Assembly (NCBI GenBank): GCA_964425575.1
Contig: CAYRMN010000027.1
Coordinates: 1 to 15,826 of the forward strand
Source of the DNA: CAYRMN01 sp964425575
Lineage (GTDB): Bacteria > Patescibacteriota > Patescibacteriia > 2-12-FULL-60-25
Length of the DNA: 15,826 nt
Reading direction: 5' to 3'
In this document: one piece after another, positions 13,721-15,826 of the stretch
How the letters are laid out: each line of letters opens with the position of its first letter
How positions within the stretch are numbered: position 1 is the first letter of the stretch
The notes under the pieces: generated by a model
What the model saw: the letters and a program-made list of their open reading frames with translations, nothing else
Told to the model about the DNA's origin: nothing
The model's database searches: none
Made by a program: the position numbers and the translations under genes

Positions 13721-14029
13721 TGGGGAACCGGTTGGCGCCGATCCAGAGGGACGGATCGGTCTCGCCCTTGATCCGGCCGACCACGACGCCCTGGCCCGAC
13801 TCCTTGAGCACTTTGTAGTAGTTCGGCTCGAAGGTGCCGAGGTTGGGGTAGAGGATCCCGTCCTTAGCGTCGCGCGGGTAGGCGAAGGCGCTAATGGCGA
13901 TCAGAGCGAGGGCGGAAGCGACGAACAGGCCGATGGTCTTGCGGGTCATGGAACGCTCCTGGTTTGAAGGTCGAAGAACGCAATGAGAGCCAGAGGACCG
14001 ACGCAAACGCGCGACGATCATGACTGATT

Positions 14030-14058
14030 AAGATATCACAAAGTGAGCCTTTTGTCAA
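14030..14058 (-). promoter_or_regulatory. Sigma70-like promoter of cassette copy 2
   Basis: On the minus strand TTGACA (14058-14053), 17-base spacer, TATCTT (14035-14030). Transcription would begin near 14023, next to an in-frame ATG at 14021, 72 bases before the main start at 13949, exactly as in copy 1. Confidence 0.75.
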
Positions 14059-14116
14059 TACTACTTTACATAAAAAACAGCCAAAACAAGCACTTTCAGC
14101 TATACTGAGGCTTATT

Positions 14117-15802
14117 ATGTCATCGCCAACCCCTCAAACAGTTTCGGCTTTTATTGAGCGCCTTCGTGTAACTCTCGGAATTGAGGAAATTGAGAACCTG
14201 CCGGAAGATGTCACGACCCTTCGATACGTCCTATACGCCCGCCAGAGCACGGATAAAAAGGCAAAGAAACAAGAACGATCAGTCGGCGATCAAATCCATG
14301 AATGTAAGGCTTTAGCAGAGCGTACGGGGCTCAATATCGTAGATGTCCTCCACGAAGAACACTCAGCCAAATTATCGGGTAAGAGAGATGTATTTCGTGA
14401 CATGCTGGAAAGGCTGTCCAATGGCGTATATGACGCAATCCTGACTTGGGCTCCTGATCGTCTTGCCCGCAACATGAAAGATGCGGGGGAGATACTCGAC
14501 CTACTCGACAAAGATGAAATCAAAGACATCAAGTTCGCCAATGGGTACTACTTCCAAAACGACGGCGCGGGAAAAATGATGCTCGGTATCGCTTTCGTAC
14601 AAGCTAAACAATTCATCGACACGCACTCCCAGAATGTCATGCGTGGTATCAATCGCATTACCGCCGAAGGCAAATGCTTTGATCGTCCCAAGCACGGCTA
14701 CTACAAAGACAAGAAAAAATATCTCCATCCTGACGAGGAGAATTGGGATCTCATAAAAAAGGCTTTTGAGATGCGCCTATCCCGAGAACCAAGGCACAGC
14801 CTTCGAGAAATAGGCGAATGGCTCACTAAACAAGGATATCCAGTCAAAACTAAACACAACAAACGCAAACCGATCGTTCTTGATGATAAGTTCCTCTCTG
14901 ACCTGTTCCGTGATCCGTTTTATGCGGGAGCCCTCATTTTCGGTAAGCGGATCGTAGACCTGACACAGAAATACAAATTCAAACCCATCATCACACCTGA
15001 CGAGTTCGATGTACTCACCAAGGAAGATGGTATCAACAAGAAGTTCAAGCTGGCGGAAGCCATCAAATCTAAGGGCTCGGTTGAAGCTGACCTTATGCGT
15101 GGCATGGTGATCTGTGGCGGATGTAACCGTCCAAGGTCAACAGGTGAAACGCCCAAGAGACACAAAGGAGGCGTGAAAAAATATTTCTATTATCGTTGTG
15201 ACACAAAAGGCTGTAAGTACAAAGGCAAGTCCATTCGTGCCAAAGAGATCTTGGCCGCTGCCTACGCTTATCTCGATACGCACCCCATGAATTTCCAGAA
15301 GGGCTACGCGGCCTATAAACGCGAGATGGAGCGTCAAATTGCGATACGTGACACAGAACTCCTCTCAAAACTCAAATCCCTCCATAAACAATATGAGGCG
15401 GCCACAGAGCGAGTAGATGAAGATAAAACAGCCCTCAAACAATATGAGGATGATGAGGTGCTCCAAAAGGAATACGAAAATGACTTGAGAGAACATCTCA
15501 AAAAACAGAAGGAGCTTGAAAGCGAGATACGCAAATTGGAGAAGAAACGAGAGAATGGAAAAGAGGTAATTCAGACCTATGAACAGTTTATCGAACTTTT
15601 CAAAAACTTGGCTCAACACATCAAAAAAATAGTCAACATGAATGACCTGGACTCGATCATGAAAAAAGTCTTCATGAACTTCGTTGTGGAGGGCAAAAAA
15701 GTCACTCAGATTACACAAAACTCCCTGTTCAGGGAGCTGTGTGGTTCGCCGGATTCGGCTTTGGTAGCCTCAAGGGGAATCGAACCCCTGTTAACGGCTT
15801 GA
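14117..15802 (+). CDS. Large serine recombinase (site-specific integrase)
   Basis: A 561-residue large serine recombinase, apparently intact. The N-terminal resolvase domain (about 35-185) has YVLYARQSTD with catalytic S44, ERSVGDQ, SGKRDVFRDML and the arginine-rich WAPDRLARN (R116, R119). The recombinase domain (~190-310) ends in FRDPFYAGALIFGK. A zinc ribbon uses C334/C337 and C362/C367. A long coiled coil spans ~400-485. It joins attP and attB by a covalent serine-DNA intermediate. GAGG at 14107-14110 is 6 bases before the ATG; TATACT at 14101-14106 is a possible -10 but would leave that site out of the mRNA. The last 14 residues (VASRGIEPLLTA and before) are antisense to tRNA-Glu, a sign that the element integrated at this tRNA. 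Confidence 0.9.
   Translation: MSSPTPQTVSAFIERLRVTLGIEEIENLPEDVTTLRYVLYARQSTDKKAKKQERSVGDQIHECKALAERTGLNIVDVLHEEHSAKLSGKRDVFRDMLERLSNGVYDAILTWAPDRLARNMKDAGEILDLLDKDEIKDIKFANGYYFQNDGAGKMMLGIAFVQAKQFIDTHSQNVMRGINRITAEGKCFDRPKHGYYKDKKKYLHPDEENWDLIKKAFEMRLSREPRHSLREIGEWLTKQGYPVKTKHNKRKPIVLDDKFLSDLFRDPFYAGALIFGKRIVDLTQKYKFKPIITPDEFDVLTKEDGINKKFKLAEAIKSKGSVEADLMRGMVICGGCNRPRSTGETPKRHKGGVKKYFYYRCDTKGCKYKGKSIRAKEILAAAYAYLDTHPMNFQKGYAAYKREMERQIAIRDTELLSKLKSLHKQYEAATERVDEDKTALKQYEDDEVLQKEYENDLREHLKKQKELESEIRKLEKKRENGKEVIQTYEQFIELFKNLAQHIKKIVNMNDLDSIMKKVFMNFVVEGKKVTQITQNSLFRELCGSPDSALVASRGIEPLLTA
15713..15736 (-). terminator. Terminator of tRNA-Glu, inside the recombinase 3' end
   Basis: CTCCCT-GTTC-AGGGAG (15721-15736) followed on the minus strand by TTTTGTG, 26 bases downstream of the tRNA 3' end. 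It overlaps the recombinase coding region in antisense. Confidence 0.65.
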
Positions 15803-15826
15803 AAAGCCGCTGTCCTAACCGTTAGA
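15762..15826 (-). tRNA. tRNA-Glu (UUC), 5' end cut by window
   Basis: Minus-strand tRNA missing about the first ten bases. T arm AGGGG-TTCGATT-CCCCT, 3' acceptor strand GGCTACC with discriminator A at 15762, no encoded CCA. Anticodon stem GCGGC/GCCGT with loop TTTTCAA gives UUC (Glu); the TAACAGGGG variable/T region fits tRNA-Glu. The recombinase ends inside it. Confidence 0.9.

Larger units (their letters stand above)
12935..13949 (-). pseudogene. Uncharacterised secreted protein, copy 2, split by a transposable element
   Basis: Paralog of the gene at 8758. The 5' part (start ATG 13949 after an AGGAG site) encodes a signal peptide (MTRKTIGLFVASALALIAISAFA) and runs to ANRFPMTG near 13714. 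The 3' part resumes with RSWTTHVFLR at ~13386 and ends at TAG 12937-12935. The 316-bp insertion at 13396-13711 separates them. Deleting it plus one 9-bp duplication yields a continuous 229-residue frame that aligns with copy 1 throughout. As it stands, the 5' fragment would read into the element and stop at 13626. A new ATG inside the element (13408, MKRLLTG) could start the 3' fragment, without a signal peptide. The exported function is probably lost. Confidence 0.85.
12435..14100 (-). repeat. Secreted-protein cassette, copy 2 (inverted, interrupted)
   Basis: Inverted relative of 8608-9561. Reading on the minus strand, similarity starts at 14100 and runs through promoter, leader, secreted-protein gene, terminator and 28-bp tail. 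It differs by an additional 108-residue gene before the terminator and by a 316-bp insertion. The intact recombinase starts directly outside its edge at 14101-14117. Confidence 0.75.

Noticed and set aside
13603..13818. Plus-strand 71-residue frame in the MITE
   Set aside because: It crosses the element boundary into antisense of the secreted-protein gene and has no transposase features.

Overview
The window looks like a piece of a Candidate Phyla Radiation (Patescibacteria) chromosome. The main clue is the C-terminal domain of the secreted protein at 4363-6123, a type I associate with these bacteria. A divergent helical-repeat protein and tRNA genes without encoded CCA fit the same picture. 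TGA is used as a stop codon, so the code appears standard. The assignment is from memory of families, not from a search.

Left part (1-6123) is backbone. It holds the 5' half of engB (minus), two look-alike tRNA genes (minus) with their own terminator, a GC-rich gene of unknown function (812-2404) with a strong terminator, a short dispersed repeat, an M29-like metallopeptidase, a convergent gene made of ~39-residue helical repeats, and a secreted multi-domain Ig-like protein.

Middle part (6175-8600) holds a GC-rich lipoprotein gene ending in a large hairpin, an AT-richer membrane acyltransferase (plus) with a terminator, and a gene-poor stretch with two long, almost perfect hairpins.

Right part (8608-15826) is accessory DNA. 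Two GC-rich copies of one cassette lie in inverted orientation. Each has a sigma70-like promoter, a nearly identical ~72-nt leader, a secreted protein of unknown function, a hairpin terminator and a shared 28-bp tail motif. Copy 1 (8608-9561, plus) carries an assembly gap inside the gene. Copy 2 (14100-12435, minus) also carries a second gene of 108 residues, and its secreted-protein gene is split by a 316-bp element with terminal inverted repeats and a 9-bp target duplication. Removing the element and one duplication restores the frame exactly. Between the copies sit a decayed large serine recombinase, a 92-residue protein, a small HTH protein and a predicted PD-(D/E)XK/DUF5655-type protein. 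To the right, an intact large serine recombinase runs antisense into the terminator and 3' end of a tRNA-Glu gene, which marks the likely integration point of this mobile region.

The GC-rich single-gene units (812-2404, 6289-7077 and the two cassettes) contrast with the AT-richer backbone and look acquired. The best candidate for something undescribed is the repeated secreted-protein cassette with its conserved promoter and leader, together with the small transposable element that interrupts it.
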